Of a stretch of DNA of 64,000 nucleotides, positions 12,301-23,294 are shown piece by piece. Location of the stretch: the NCBI GenBank assembly GCA_023627715.1, contig JAMAHW010000069.1, forward strand, positions 161,577-225,576. Reading direction: 5' to 3'. The notes beneath the pieces are model-generated. The model searched no databases, was not told where the DNA came from, and saw nothing but the letters and a program-made list of their open reading frames with translations. The translations under genes were made by a program, and so were the position numbers. Every line of letters begins with the position of its first letter. Within the stretch, counting starts at the first letter, position 1. The DNA comes from Periconia sp. R9002 (taxonomy: Eukaryota; Ascomycota; Dothideomycetes; Pleosporales; Periconiaceae).

Positions 12301-14386
12301 TTCACGTTTTCATGTTATGACGGGAAAAATCCAGGATTTGTGACTCGGTGTTAGGCCTATTGCCGCCACTGTCTATAATGCAGACGGCGGAATGGATGAT
12401 CAGTTACATTGACGACGTTATAAAGCAGGGATGACGGTACCACTTGCTCTATTAGATATTCATAAGCGCTGAATAGCAGCAGTAACATCAAATGACAGCG
12501 CTATGTATAGCTCGATACCAAGTTGTGATACAATGTGTGAGTAGTAAGTTGCCCACGGTGCCCAGGTCGATTGCGTCTACCTGCACCCCAAAGTCCCACA
12601 GGATAGATTGTTGTTGCACTTCGGATTCGTAACGTATCGGTGGCGAACAATGGCAGCTGCCGTATCACAGTTGGACAGGCAGTCCCAAATGGGCGCTCCC
12701 GAGTCTTAGGCCAGTCCAGCCCAACCGGGCGCGGGTAAACATTCCACCTCTCTTCTCTTCCGAGTACATTTGCACCGCTGAAGATCGCTTTCAACTTTGT
12801 TCGGCTTCCAAGTTTACTGCTAAACTTTTAGAAGTAAGAGAATTTTTTTTAGCCTTCTTTCCTTAGGTATCGCTCGCGACTTTAGCGTTGACTTTGACCC
12901 TCAGTGACCCACAGGAGCCCGCTCAACAACATTCAGCCCTTCTCCAGGCATAATATTTTACCGTAAACGCCCAACGTTACGCATTATGGTTTCTCTATCC
13001 GGTTTCACGTCGGTGCGACTCGAGTATACACAATAAAGCTTTGGTTAGGCCGAACCCTGTCCGTTCCATACCTCCCGTAGTGAGATGAAGGTGTCCGAAC
13101 CGATTATGAAGGCACATGGGCTTGATCTTGCACAGAAATTTGAATGGAATATGCAGGAGAGGGACCGTCTTGAACACCTCATAAGGGGATGCATTGTCAC
13201 TGTCAATGCCTCGGCCAGATGTAGTGCACTGCACACAGGGCGAGCATCATTGCTTCTATCTGGAGGAGAGATTGTCATCCTTTATTGCTGTATTGCTGAA
13301 CTGGCTTCTGGGAATATGATACGGTCACTGGGCTGCTGTTGCTGTTATCCACCATACGTAGCCTTTGCGCTCATCTCCGGTCGATCAATACGATCATCGA
13401 AGTCAAACGTTCAAGTAACCCGTACAATTAGGATCCATAAACCTTAACCAAGCTATTACCAACTACATATTGACGATGGTCAACCATTCAATGTCCTCGT
13501 GTCTTAGTCGACACTATTTTCTTTTATTCCAAACCAACGTCCTCGCGAACTGTGCCCACCTGCATACTGCCTGAAATCCGAATCAACCAAAGTGCAACGA
13601 GAGATTGGTTGGTCAATCATTTAGCATCTTGCCTACATGTACATAGTACGCTACCATATCCCCTTAGCAACGAAACAGTATCCTCCCAACTTTACGCAAA
13701 GCTCCTACCTTTCAATTGAATGATCCCATCGAGACATAACAGAAGACGTCAAATCCCCATCATCGCAGGCACAACGCCCAAATCCCAGCCTCCTTACAGA
13801 ATTGATCATCGTATTTTTGCGTTACCCACGCAGACAAAGAAATCACACAGCTGTCCTCTCCCGTGATGAACACACAGATCGGAGCACACGTAATAAAGCC
13901 GAATCCACATCTCCTAGCTCACACTCTAAAAGAAATGTATCTATATTCTTGATGTCGTTCATCGACTCCCTAGGGCGTCTTCATTGGGGAGATAAGTAAA
14001 TGGAGATTTTACTTACTCTTCTTGTCGAGGGTAGGATTGGGTTGCGAAGTAGGCATTTTGAGGTTTTGATACCTATATTAGGGATACAAAGTTAGTTAAA
14101 TGTAACTAGGGCGATTATAGTATATTATTAGTGTCTTAATAATAGACAACTCTGTACTAAGAGTTCCACATACTTACTCCTTGGAGGAGTAGTATATGTT
14201 GGTGAGTTGCAGTTAAGTAAAAAAGCGCTGGATTTTGAGATTTACTAGCGTCGCTGGAGGTTTTGATGTTGATAGGTACATGAGACTATTCAAAGATAGA
14301 AGACATGACGAGTTACGCAGTTACACGATTTCTATTGAGGCACATCACCTACTTATATGATTTTTCCTAGCAAGTACCTGCGCCTA
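9341..14386. other. About 5 kb gene-poor interval without a recognisable gene
   Basis: All frames are short and none shows a domain, transposase motif or reverse-transcriptase signature. No long terminal or inverted repeats were seen by eye. The first few hundred bases must include the promoter of the polyQ gene. The rest could be worn-out transposon DNA or a non-coding transcription unit. A longer frame at 13085-13447 is not supported by codon pattern or homology. Confidence 0.45.
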
Positions 14387-15133
14387 CTAAAACTTCTTAT
14401 ACCCAATCCCCTTCACAAAAGTTTGACACCACTCCTCCTGCCTCTCATGTCCCGCAAGCAACCAAAAATGCTCCCCATGCGCGTCACCATTAATACCATT
14501 ATACATGGGCCTTCCATCCTCCAACCTTTCATCTGCGAAATAATACCTAGCAACGTCAACACAATCACCTTTCTACCCAAAGAAAATGTGAAAGAGAACT
14601 TACTTAAACCCCTTCTCAGCAAACGCCTTCGCCGCAGACTCAACAATATGCGCCGTCGCCGTTTTCCCAACCCCAAGGTCCAGGAACCCAGGCAAGGTAG
14701 TCGTATTCAGCATATTCCCCGTATAAATAAACGTCCTCGAAGCTTCCTTCGGAAGCTGTTCAAACCCCGCAGTCGCTTCCTTCGCCGCGGCAAACGCGCT
14801 CAGCGTGTTCAATTTCAAACTATGCTCCAGTTCCTCAGTCGTGATGGAGAAGGGATTCGCGGCGTCGTTGGGGGTGGCTTTGGACGCGTTATATACGACC
14901 ACGCTTGGAACGCCGCCGAAGTGTTCTTTTACTTTGGCGAAGAGGGAGGGGATGGAGGAGGGGTTGAAGAGGTCGCCTTGGATGTGGATTTTTTGGGGGG
15001 TGGAGGGGGTGGAGGGGGTGCTGCGCGAGACGAGGGCTACGCGGTAGCCTTTTGAGAGGAAGGTGTTGGCGACGGAGGAGCCGACGTTGGAGCCGGCGCC
15101 TAGGATGAGGAGGATGGGGGGTTGGGTAGACAT
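14387..15133 (-). CDS. Short-chain dehydrogenase/reductase, 229 aa, two exons
   Basis: NAD(P)-dependent oxidoreductase of the SDR superfamily, probably cytosolic. Exon 1 (15133-14604) encodes the Rossmann start LLILGAGSNVGSSVANTFLS, with the glycine-rich GAGSNVG loop, then VVYNAS in the NNAG position. An intron at 14603-14547 (57 bp, GTAAGT donor) joins to exon 2 (14546-14387), which reads YYFADERLEDGRPMYNGI and ends WCQTFVKGIGYKKF. The usual YxxxK catalytic pair is not present in standard form: the expected region reads GKTATAHIVESAAKAF, so the tyrosine appears to be missing and this may be an atypical or non-catalytic SDR. Fungal relatives of this short type are uncharacterised. The neighbouring gene is another Rossmann protein of a different subfamily. 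Confidence 0.8.
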
Positions 15134-16014
15134 TTTAGGTAGGGTTGAGGAGGGGGTGAGTGGTTTGCGGGAGTGATGGATGGGATGGAGGAGGGTTCGG
15201 ATGGGGTGGGATTGAGTTGAGAGTTCTTTTCTTCAGTCTACGTCTCCATACTTATACATATAAATTTGGGGTTCCATGTTATCGTACTAATACATCATGT
15301 CGATATCAGGTTGTAAGAGTTGGTGTGGGGCCAAGTAGTACTGTAAGACGATTACAAACTTCCAGTCTTACAAATCAATTTAATCTAATCTGATCATTGA
15401 TCTGTCTAGTAGCCAATCATGCCTAAATTCATTGTAATCCTCCCCAGACAAGTCTAAAATCTGCGAGTATGTATTCTGTTCTTGGTTAAGATTGTCGTAT
15501 GAAGTCGTCAGCATGCTGATTAGTTCTGCTGCTGTTTTTGGGGGTTGTAGTAATGTGTTTAAGACTCTAATGCTTTAATGAGACCAATGAGGAAAGGACT
15601 ATATGTGCTGACACCATACCTTTTTCCTAATAAGGAAGGGTGAGATTTCGAACCGAGCGAGTTTGTATGGAGTTTTAGAGACATCATGATGAAAGAATCA
15701 TAGTGGTCCGCTTGAACGCATTGGTTCGGCACAGCATTCATTCAAGTATTGAGTGGGCATTTTGAATGCGTGAGTGAATAGAAATTTGGATCAGGTCGAT
15801 GGAAGCAGGATCCTTGTTTGCAAAAGGAAAGAATTCACCAAACAACTGGAACGGCGATAGAATTAAGTATCGGTGAAGTCTTATGCGCATATAAGAAGAA
15901 GATTTATAGATAAATTCTATTGAATCTACACATCTCCCCCTCCATCTTCCTAAAACCCTACCACTCAACTCTCCCACTCTAACTACATGTTCCCCCAAAA
16001 TCACCTATTTACCC
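15134..16014. other. Intergenic, nothing recognised
   Basis: Short frames only. The region lies between the SDR start (divergent side) and the 3' end of the next minus-strand gene, so it holds the SDR promoter and the terminator of that gene. Confidence 0.5.
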
Positions 16015-17586
16015 CTACCCCTCCAACGCCCTCAAAGTCGCAATCAAACTACTCTTTGCGCTCCCTAACTCCAACACATCCCTAACCTCCTCCCCCAACC
16101 CTTCCTCCAAAAACTTCTCCTTAGTCCACGTCGGCTCCCACTTCCCACCCAGCCTCTCCGCCGTATGCACATCCATCTCTGCGCCCGAATTCCAAAGCAA
16201 TTCCACCGCCATTCCCGGCAGACCCATCACCTTAGCCGCCTCCTCAGTGCTCCACGTCTCAATCTCTGTCGTTTCAATGAGGTTGCGCGCTTTGAGCGCG
16301 TTCGCGAGGTGCGCTAGGTAGATGGATGTGGGGAGGTGGAAGGTTATGCCGAAGTAGTAACCTTTTTCGCCGTGATCGAGGGGTGTGGAGGTGAGGATTG
16401 AAGCGAGAAGGTTGGCGTAGAGGGATGTTAGGTCGGTGATGTGGATGAATGGGACGATCTGAAGGGGGTTTTATTTTGGTTAGAGAGGGGGGTGAAGAAA
16501 GGGGAAAGGAATGGGTGACTCACGGGATCGGAGGAGAACTTGTGGAGTTTTGGAGATGGTTGGGAGATTGTGGATTTTATGTAGTGAGGGATGCAGACGG
16601 AGAGTTGGTTCCAAGGACCTGTGCCGCGGCCAACTGTGTAGGAATAACGCGTGTGGTGGTTAGATTTTAGTCCTAGTTATAGATGAGGGGAGGAAAGGGA
16701 ACGGTATGGTACAACGTACACACTTGACTAGGGACGACGACAAAGCTCGTGACGCCCAACTCTTTTGCCAATTCGGTAACGGCGACGTCGGTCTTTATAC
16801 CCTTTTTATTAGCTTTATGTTCTACAGATGTCTGGTGGAGGGGGGAGAGGGAAGTTGGAGGACTGATAGATAGGGTGTTTGACTTACGTTTCGTAGCGGA
16901 AACGAATCTCGCAGTTCTTTCGCTTTCGCGAATAAATTTGGGTCCAAGTCGGAGGTTTTGTTGGTGGGCCAGCCGGTGCTTGGGTAGAATGCTGACATGC
17001 CAGAGGTCTAACGTCCGACAATAACAAAAGGGAGAGTATGTCAGTTGATATGTCTTGCGATGAGAAAAGAAGAGGAGGCATGAACCAACTCACATGAATA
17101 TAATATGTCTGTTCCCCCGTCTTCTCCCGCCGTTTCCCAAGGGCCGTTACAAGAGGGAGCGAGAGTTTCTCGTTAACAGAGCTAGCTGTTTGGATGATAA
17201 CATCAACTGTTCCAGTCAGCTCCCAAATCCAACCCCGCACGGTTTACTGCCTAGACAACTTACTTTCCTCCCTTAAAACTAACTCCTCGACCTTCTCCCC
17301 ATCCGTCAAATCCAATTCAACAACGCTCTTAACGCCTTTCAGCGTGCGAAGCGCGGCGGCTTGGTCAGGCGAGCGCACGGCCGCGGTTATGGTAATGTTT
17401 TTCAAGGTGGGATTGGAGGTGTTGAGGAAGTCGGCGATGATGGAGCCGCCGCTGAGGGAAGAATTGGGTTAATGAGACGTTATAGTTGTGATTGGGGTAG
17501 AGAGGGAGGGTAGAGAGGGAGGGGAGGGAGGGTTACATGTAGCCTCCTGCTCCAGTCACGAGGATGTTGATGGTGGTGGTGGCCAT
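16015..17586 (-). CDS. Extended SDR / NAD-dependent epimerase-like protein, 368 aa, seven exons
   Basis: NAD(P)-binding protein of the epimerase/NmrA-like group; the substrate is unknown. Translation starts at 17586 with MATTTINILVTGAGGYIGGS, which contains the GxxGxxG dinucleotide loop. Exons read by splice consensus and frame: 17586-17537, 17451-17264, 17206-17094, 17007-16888, 16801-16720, 16633-16524 and 16458-16015. The six introns are 85, 57, 86, 86, 86 and 65 bp. Later landmarks are VDVIIQTASS at the cofactor-side strand, TSGMSAFYPSTGWPTNK, and QVFGRGTGPWNQLSVCIPHY near the substrate pocket. The C-terminal part (GYYFGITFHLPTSIYLAHL) is typical of fungal proteins of this group. The cassette-like exon structure is unusually dense for the window. 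The third-last exon junction relies on a GTACGT donor at 16719 that restores frame. Confidence 0.82.
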
Positions 17587-18697
17587 TCTGGGAGTAGTGT
17601 TTGGAGAGGGATTGGGCTGGGGTTTTGAGAATGGTGACTTGACAGGTTGACTGGGACGAAGAGATGGATTGATGATTTGAATTGGAGAGATATTGAGTTG
17701 ATGCTACAGAAATGCTGGATCCCAATCACTCTTATATGTACACACCGATTTATAATTCACCATTACTACTCATACATGTACCATCTTAAACGGAATAAGT
17801 GTAATGAAGTGCTGATGCATCTCCAGACGTCGTTGATTGGATGTGCTGATGCTTTCTTACTCGTCGTTGGTTGGATGTGCTGATGCTTTCTACTCGTCGT
17901 TGATTGGATGTGCAACTTTCTGCACGTGGTTGACCAGGTGTACACATTTGCACTTTAATTCGTGTTGTTCTCGTGGGTATCGACTATTCAAGCCATACTG
18001 GAGATGCAGGCCTGATTGGGGGTGTGGGCCGTGGTATTATCAATCCCTCCGATGATGTCAGAAATCTTCCCGGTGGGATAATTACTACTAGACGGACAAA
18101 AACACACACTACACGGACGAAACTTTGCATAACTCTTTGTGTGGGTCATGTGTGAATTTGTAAGCGAAGGTAAATCAACAGTGTATAACCTTCAAAAGAT
18201 CGAATACTATTCGACGGCATTGAACTGGTTACCAATGCTTTTCTATATTGCTATAGGATGATCAGTAATATCTGCGAGAAACTTTTCAAGTTTGAGTACT
18301 TCAGCCTACTCACCATGCAAAGCGTTTTACTGCATCGCACACAGAGTAAAAACAAAAGCAGTAGTGACTGAGAAAACCTCAGAAGGAAGAGAAAGTGACA
18401 AGAGGCAGAACTGGTCGTGAAAAGTTTGCTATTCTTCTCTCATCTATGCAAAAAGAGAAACAAAAAAAACGTGGCTAACTAAAAGTCTCGTATCGAGTGC
18501 CAGGGAGGCTTACCTACTTGACACCGATCTCCTGCTCATTCAACACTCTCCACTCCTTCCGTCCTCTATCGCTTTTCAAGGCTCCAAAGTTGGTTATAGG
18601 ATCGCAGATCAAAGGCATCTATACCGAGTGATGTGTCCAGGGGACCTCCCCTGTGCCTGGACATCTTTTCTTATAGCCAAATTCCGCCGCCAGACTA
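17587..18697. other. Intergenic with a short tandem repeat
   Basis: Upstream region of the epimerase-like gene and 3' flank of glucosidase II. Apart from the tandem repeat at 17828-17923 I see nothing I can support. Confidence 0.5.
17828..17923. repeat. 33-34 bp tandem repeat, about 2.9 copies
   Basis: Consecutive units start at 17828, 17862 and 17895, each beginning CGTCGTTGRTTGGATGTGC. The first two continue TGATGCTTTCT and differ by one substitution and one indel; the third is diverged and shortened. The array lies about 250 bp upstream of the epimerase-like gene. No function is evident. Confidence 0.85.
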
Positions 18698-21600
18698 TCA
18701 CGAGAAGTCAATCTTCCAGCCTCGGCCAATTCCAACCTTCGGATCCCTAACCACCAGCCAGTTCGCTGTCTTGCCCTTCCCTTCATGGAACTCAGCAGCG
18801 ACTGACTTCTTCCTCGCGCTTTCTTTGGCACCCTCCTCCATGACGGTAACGCTGTCCTTTCCTTTCCAAGCCTTGGGTGCTCCGATGATGATGACTCTCT
18901 CCACGCGTACCTTGTCCATGGTCTTGAGGTACGCATCGAGCTTCGCGGAGCGGGACGCATTGTCCAGGTTTGAGGAAGTAAGAATGTTGCGTTTGCCGTC
19001 AAAGCTGAAGCGACGGTGGATGAAGGCGCCTTGCTGATAGTTGAATGTCTCACCATCATCGAGGTACAAAGTACCGCTTGCGGAGCCTTCATTATCGAGG
19101 GCTACGACGAGAGTGAAGGGGTCGTAGCGCATCAGACCCGAAGAGCGGCGGGGGCGGTCGCGGCGTGGGATGATGTGTCCACCCTGCATGAGCAGAGGAA
19201 TCTTCTCGAGAGGTGCGGGGACTGTATGGTGGCCTGCGCCCTTGTAGACGGTGTAGTCGAAGTAATCATAGTAGGGCTGGCTGTCAGCAATGTAGATAGA
19301 AACGCTGTCGGCGCCTTCACTAGTTACAGGCTTGGCCAAAAGACCGGTGGATCCGATGTACAGCTGGTCATCGATCGCGAAACCAGCTTCGTCTTCTGGG
19401 TGGACATAGAAGTTGGGTCGAATGATCGGCGCGCCAGTTGTGTGTGCCTCGTGGAAGGCGGTATACCAGGCAGGAAGAAGTGAATAACGGAGGCGAAGAG
19501 CTTGAGTGATCAACTCGGTGTAAGGCGAGCCGGGAATGTATGGCTCACGGCGGCGCGTGTCGATATGAGCATGACCGCGGAAGAAAGGGTAGTAGATACC
19601 CGCTTGGTACCAGCGAGTCAAGAGCTCCTTACTGGGGTTGCCGAAGAAACCTCCAACATCAGCTCCCGCGAAAGGGAAACCCGATATACCCTGGTTGAGC
19701 ACCATGGGGATGGAAGCCTGTAAGTGGGACCACTCAGCGAGATTGTCACCAGTCCACATTGCACCAACACGCTGGCTGCCAGAGTAGAAGGCGCGAGTCA
19801 GTGCAAATGGACGACGGATTTCGCCCTTCTTGCGCTCAAGCAAAGCTTGGTAAGTAGCATTGTGGAAGGTCATCCCGTTGATGTTGTGCACGTCACGATG
19901 TTCCCAATTGCCGAAATGCAGATTATCCTTGGGCATGGTGGTCTCGGGACCGTTGAAAACGGAGGGCTCGTTCATGTCATTCCAAATGAACGTGTTGGGG
20001 GCAGTACCCTTGAAACTGTCGTACTTGAAGAGACCTTTCCACCAGGTGATGGCTGCCGGGTTGAAACAATCAACCCACATGGAGGATCCAGGCCAGCACC
20101 AGCCTTCGTATTGATTGCCGTCCTTGTTTTTGACGGCGAGATCCTTCTTCTTCAGTTCATCAATTACCGGGTAGTTGTCAGTGTTTTTGATGTGAGGGTC
20201 GATGATAGCCACGAGTTTCCTTTCTCGCTTATCGAGATGCTCGTGCATTGTGTCCGGTCGGACGAAAGTGAGGGGGTCCCATGTGAAATACTTCTTCTCG
20301 TTGGTATACTCAATATCGAGCCAGATGACGTCGTACGGGATTTTGTGCTTATCAAACTTCCGATCAACGTCTTTAACATCCTCATCGGTAACGTAGTTCC
20401 AGCGGCATTGGTGGTAGGCAATGGCGAAAGATTGGGGCATAGCAGTGTAACCAGTCAGCTCACCGTATTGACGGGCGAGATCCTGTGGCGTAGGGCCTAG
20501 GAATACAAACACATCCAAAAGACCGCTTTCAGAGATCCAGTGAGTGTGTGTGTCTGTGTGGCTCTTGACACCGAGAGAAAGGGGGTTGGTCGAGGACTTC
20601 TGCTTGGTGACATCGATCCATGTCTCTGCTGCGTTAAGCCAGAAGACGCCAACTGTCGAGCCTTTGCGGTGGGCTTGCATGAACGGAATGGCTCCGTAGA
20701 GAGTCATGGGACTATCCATTTCGTACTCGAAAACATCTGCATTGTAAAGTCTGTAGGGGTCGTTATAGTTTCCTTCGCCGCCCCTAAGGATAGTCAGTCC
20801 CTGTCACTTTCGTACTGTATATGAGAAAATTACCTGGTAGTCTTCAAGGAGAGACTGGTAGCATGTTCTGGGATACCAAAGACGTGCTCGTATCCAGGGA
20901 ATGAAATATCCAAAGCAACTGCTTCCGGGCCCCTTGGCTTGGAGTCTGTGTTTCCGCCAAAAGATTCCTCCCACCACGTGCTCTCATCTTTGCCCTGGGG
21001 CTGTTCCTCTTTTTGCTCTTCCTCGCCCTCCTTCTTTTCCTCTTCACCCTCTTTCTTCTCTTCCACTGGCTTTTCAACCTTCGGTCGCCAGTGCTCCAGA
21101 TTTAGTAGCCCCCGCTCATTGAACTTGACCTGGGTCTCGCCATCGCGCTGGAATTCAATACCAAAAGGCTGGTGACGAATCACAGCTTGGTGTTTCCCAC
21201 CTTCGCCATAGAAAACCTTGGTGTAGCCCTGCTCGGCCTTCTCGCTCAAGGCAGCACCCTCGGAAACTTTGAGACCACCAACAAGCGCCCAGCTACCAGC
21301 TTCGTTGTATCTCTCCTTCCTGGCCTTGCTGTCATGCCTCAACTGGATATCGCCCTTTTGTCGCTTCTCCTCATCGAGAGTAACTCGTGCCACGCCTGAT
21401 TCGAGGAAGGTGACGGTGAGAGGCAGCCTGACCTTTTCTTCGCCCTCCTTCAAAGTCTTGAGTACCGTGGCGTCCAATTGGCCATCTTTGAATGTGATTG
21501 AAGCAGCATCGAGGGCGTATGGTGAGACCCAGGAGTTAGATACGGTGGCATCATCGGCGAACTGGCGATTGCGCTTGCAGAAGCCGGATTGGTCGCAAGT

Positions 21601-21816
21601 TTTGAAGTTTTCGTGCTTCACGGAGACTGGAGTAAGACATCAGTACATGCATTTGAAGTGCATTGTGTTACTATGGCAGGTATTATGCTAGTGTATTGGG
21701 CTGGAGCGTGGGTTGAAGCTCGACGTACCAACTGGAGCCAACAAACAGCTCAGCGTCGCCCAACCCAAAAACACAGCCGTCCACCGGGGAGCGGCAGCAT
21801 CTCTTCTGGTGATCAT
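18698..21816 (-). CDS. Glucosidase II catalytic alpha subunit (GH31), 988 aa, three exons
   Basis: Trims the two inner alpha-1,3-linked glucoses from N-glycans in the ER, acting with a beta subunit in the calnexin folding cycle. Exon 1 (21816-21729) encodes a signal peptide (WTAVFLGWATLSCLL). Exon 2 (21626-20834) begins VKHENFKTCDQSGFCKRNR, the hallmark N-terminus of this subunit, and includes a glutamate/lysine-rich insert near residues 210-240. Exon 3 (20783-18698) carries the GH31 core with the nucleophile in IWNDMNEPSVF (about D563) and the acid/base region MWTGDNLAEW (about D640). Introns are 102 and 50 bp. Length is close to fungal orthologues. The signal-peptide ATG at 21816 is preferred over an upstream in-frame one. 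The start lies 323 bp from the NDPK ATG on the other strand. Confidence 0.95.
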
Positions 21817-22139
21817 GATATCGTTAGTGACTATTCGCCGCCCGTGCAATTGTCGACGAACACACCGCCCGCTGTTCTTGCCAGGTGTTTCAAGATGCCC
21901 AGGAGCTGTAGATGCTGAGTCAGCGGTGCATAAGTGATGCACAAATCAGAGAGGGCGGGCTATGCACACGGACCAGAATAGTTAGGCCGTGTCTGGTCTC
22001 TTCTGAGACGAACGGACCCCGCCAACAAAACACCCCCACCATGGTAAGCGCCGCCCAATATTTTGCTGTATCCCTCCCCGCCATCATTCTCTCCCTCTTC
22101 TTCTTTTCTTCTCCTCACACACATCCAACTGCCATCACC
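21817..22139. promoter_or_regulatory. Divergent promoter region, glucosidase II alpha / NDPK
   Basis: Only 323 bp separate the two start codons, so the promoters must overlap or be shared. Pyrimidine-rich stretches (CT-rich around 22080-22120) just before the NDPK start are typical of highly expressed fungal genes. No specific operator was identified. Confidence 0.5.
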
Positions 22140-22835
22140 ATGTCGTCCACCGAGCAAACGTACGTCACTCTCTTTATTCCCTTCTCAATGCCATCCTTCT
22201 GTTCTTTCATTTCACAAATGCTAATTGCTTCGCAGCTTCATCGCTATCAAGCCTGACGGCGTCCAGGTACGCTTCACCGCAACATACTCACCATGCAACT
22301 CTCATTGCCAATGGTCGAATGCAAAATCTATCAACAGCAAGCTGATCATAACCTATAACAGCGCGGCCTCGTCGGTCCCATCATCTCCCGCTTCGAGAAC
22401 CGCGGCTTCAAGCTCGTGGCCCTCAAGCTCGTCACTCCCTCCAAGGAGCACCTCGAGAAGCACTACGCCGATTTGAGCGACAAGCCCTTCTTCCCCGGAC
22501 TGATTGCCTGTACGTCCTCACTTCTGCTCCATTCTCATCTCTCTAGCATTCCCACTAACTAAATTGCAGACATGGGCTCCGGTCCCGTGGCCGCCATGGT
22601 CTGGGAAGGCCGTGACGCCGTCAAGACCGGCCGTACCATCTTGGGCGCCACCAACCCCTTGGCCTCCGCCCCCGGCACCATCCGTGGTGACTACGCCATC
22701 GACGTCGGCCGCAACGTGTGCCACGGATCCGACTCCGTCGAGAACGCCAAGAAGGAGATTGCCCTCTGGTTCAAGGACGGCGAGGTGCAGAGCTGGAAGA
22801 GCGCCCAGTTCGACTGGGTCTACGAGAAGCCTTAG
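22140..22835 (+). CDS. ndk1: Nucleoside diphosphate kinase, 154 aa, four exons
   Basis: Transfers the gamma phosphate between nucleoside triphosphates and diphosphates through a phosphohistidine; cytosolic hexamer in eukaryotes. Exons are 22140-22159, 22236-22266, 22362-22509 and 22570-22835. The spliced protein starts [20 protein letters not shown], contains the [10 protein letters not shown] loop, and has the active histidine H118 in RNVCHGSDS. Length (154 aa) and the C-terminal YEKP ending match the family. Coding sequence is GC-rich with strong C-ending codon preference, fitting high expression. An upstream ATG at 22041 is in a pyrimidine-rich leader and is not needed. All exon joins preserve frame with GTACGT-like donors. 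Confidence 0.96.
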
Positions 22836-23294
22836 ATTACTGATGGAGTGATTTGTGGCTAACAGGCTGGCTGGCTTGAGCTCTGATATATCGTGCGGTC
22901 TTGATGAGTGATTGGTCCGTCAGTTGGTATCGGGACTGCTTTGTGTTTCTTGACGGAGGTTTGATGTGTGGTTGTGGAGCGGGAGAGTTGATTAAGCTTC
23001 TTATCCTCTAAGACAGATGCGAAGGGACTGTTCCCTTTGCGTCTCGTGAAGAAAAAGAAGCTGGTACCTCTCTCCCCTCAATCGACCGAGACACAAACGC
23101 CGACTGGATTCGGAAGACTGTCACGACCAAAAAAAGTTAAAAACAGAAATGAAACGAAACGACATGATGTGAACATGGAACACAAATTCCTTGAAATATT
23201 CTCCTCTATGCCACCCTATGCCGTGATGTGACGTGATATTCATACATGTACCCGAAAAAGATTGACCCAAGATTCCAAACACACCCGCACTAGA
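22836..23294. other. Convergent 3' flank, NDPK and telomere OB protein
   Basis: 459 bp between the stop codons of two converging genes. No gene is seen; it should hold both 3' untranslated regions. Confidence 0.55.

Noticed and set aside
14357..15055. 232-codon plus-strand frame, arginine- then glycine-rich
   Set aside because: Antisense shadow of the SDR gene, which has a Rossmann loop and a consistent intron.
15645..15665. tRNA-like TTCGAA motif
   Set aside because: No paired T-arm, anticodon arm or acceptor stem can be drawn around it.
17452..17536. Introner-like element family in the epimerase-like gene
   Set aside because: The equal-length introns were compared by eye and do not share sequence beyond splice sites; only the length coincidence is kept as a finding.
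19724..20500. 258-codon plus-strand frame
   Set aside because: Lies antisense to the GH31 core of glucosidase II alpha; its codons mirror the conserved coding strand and no domain is present.
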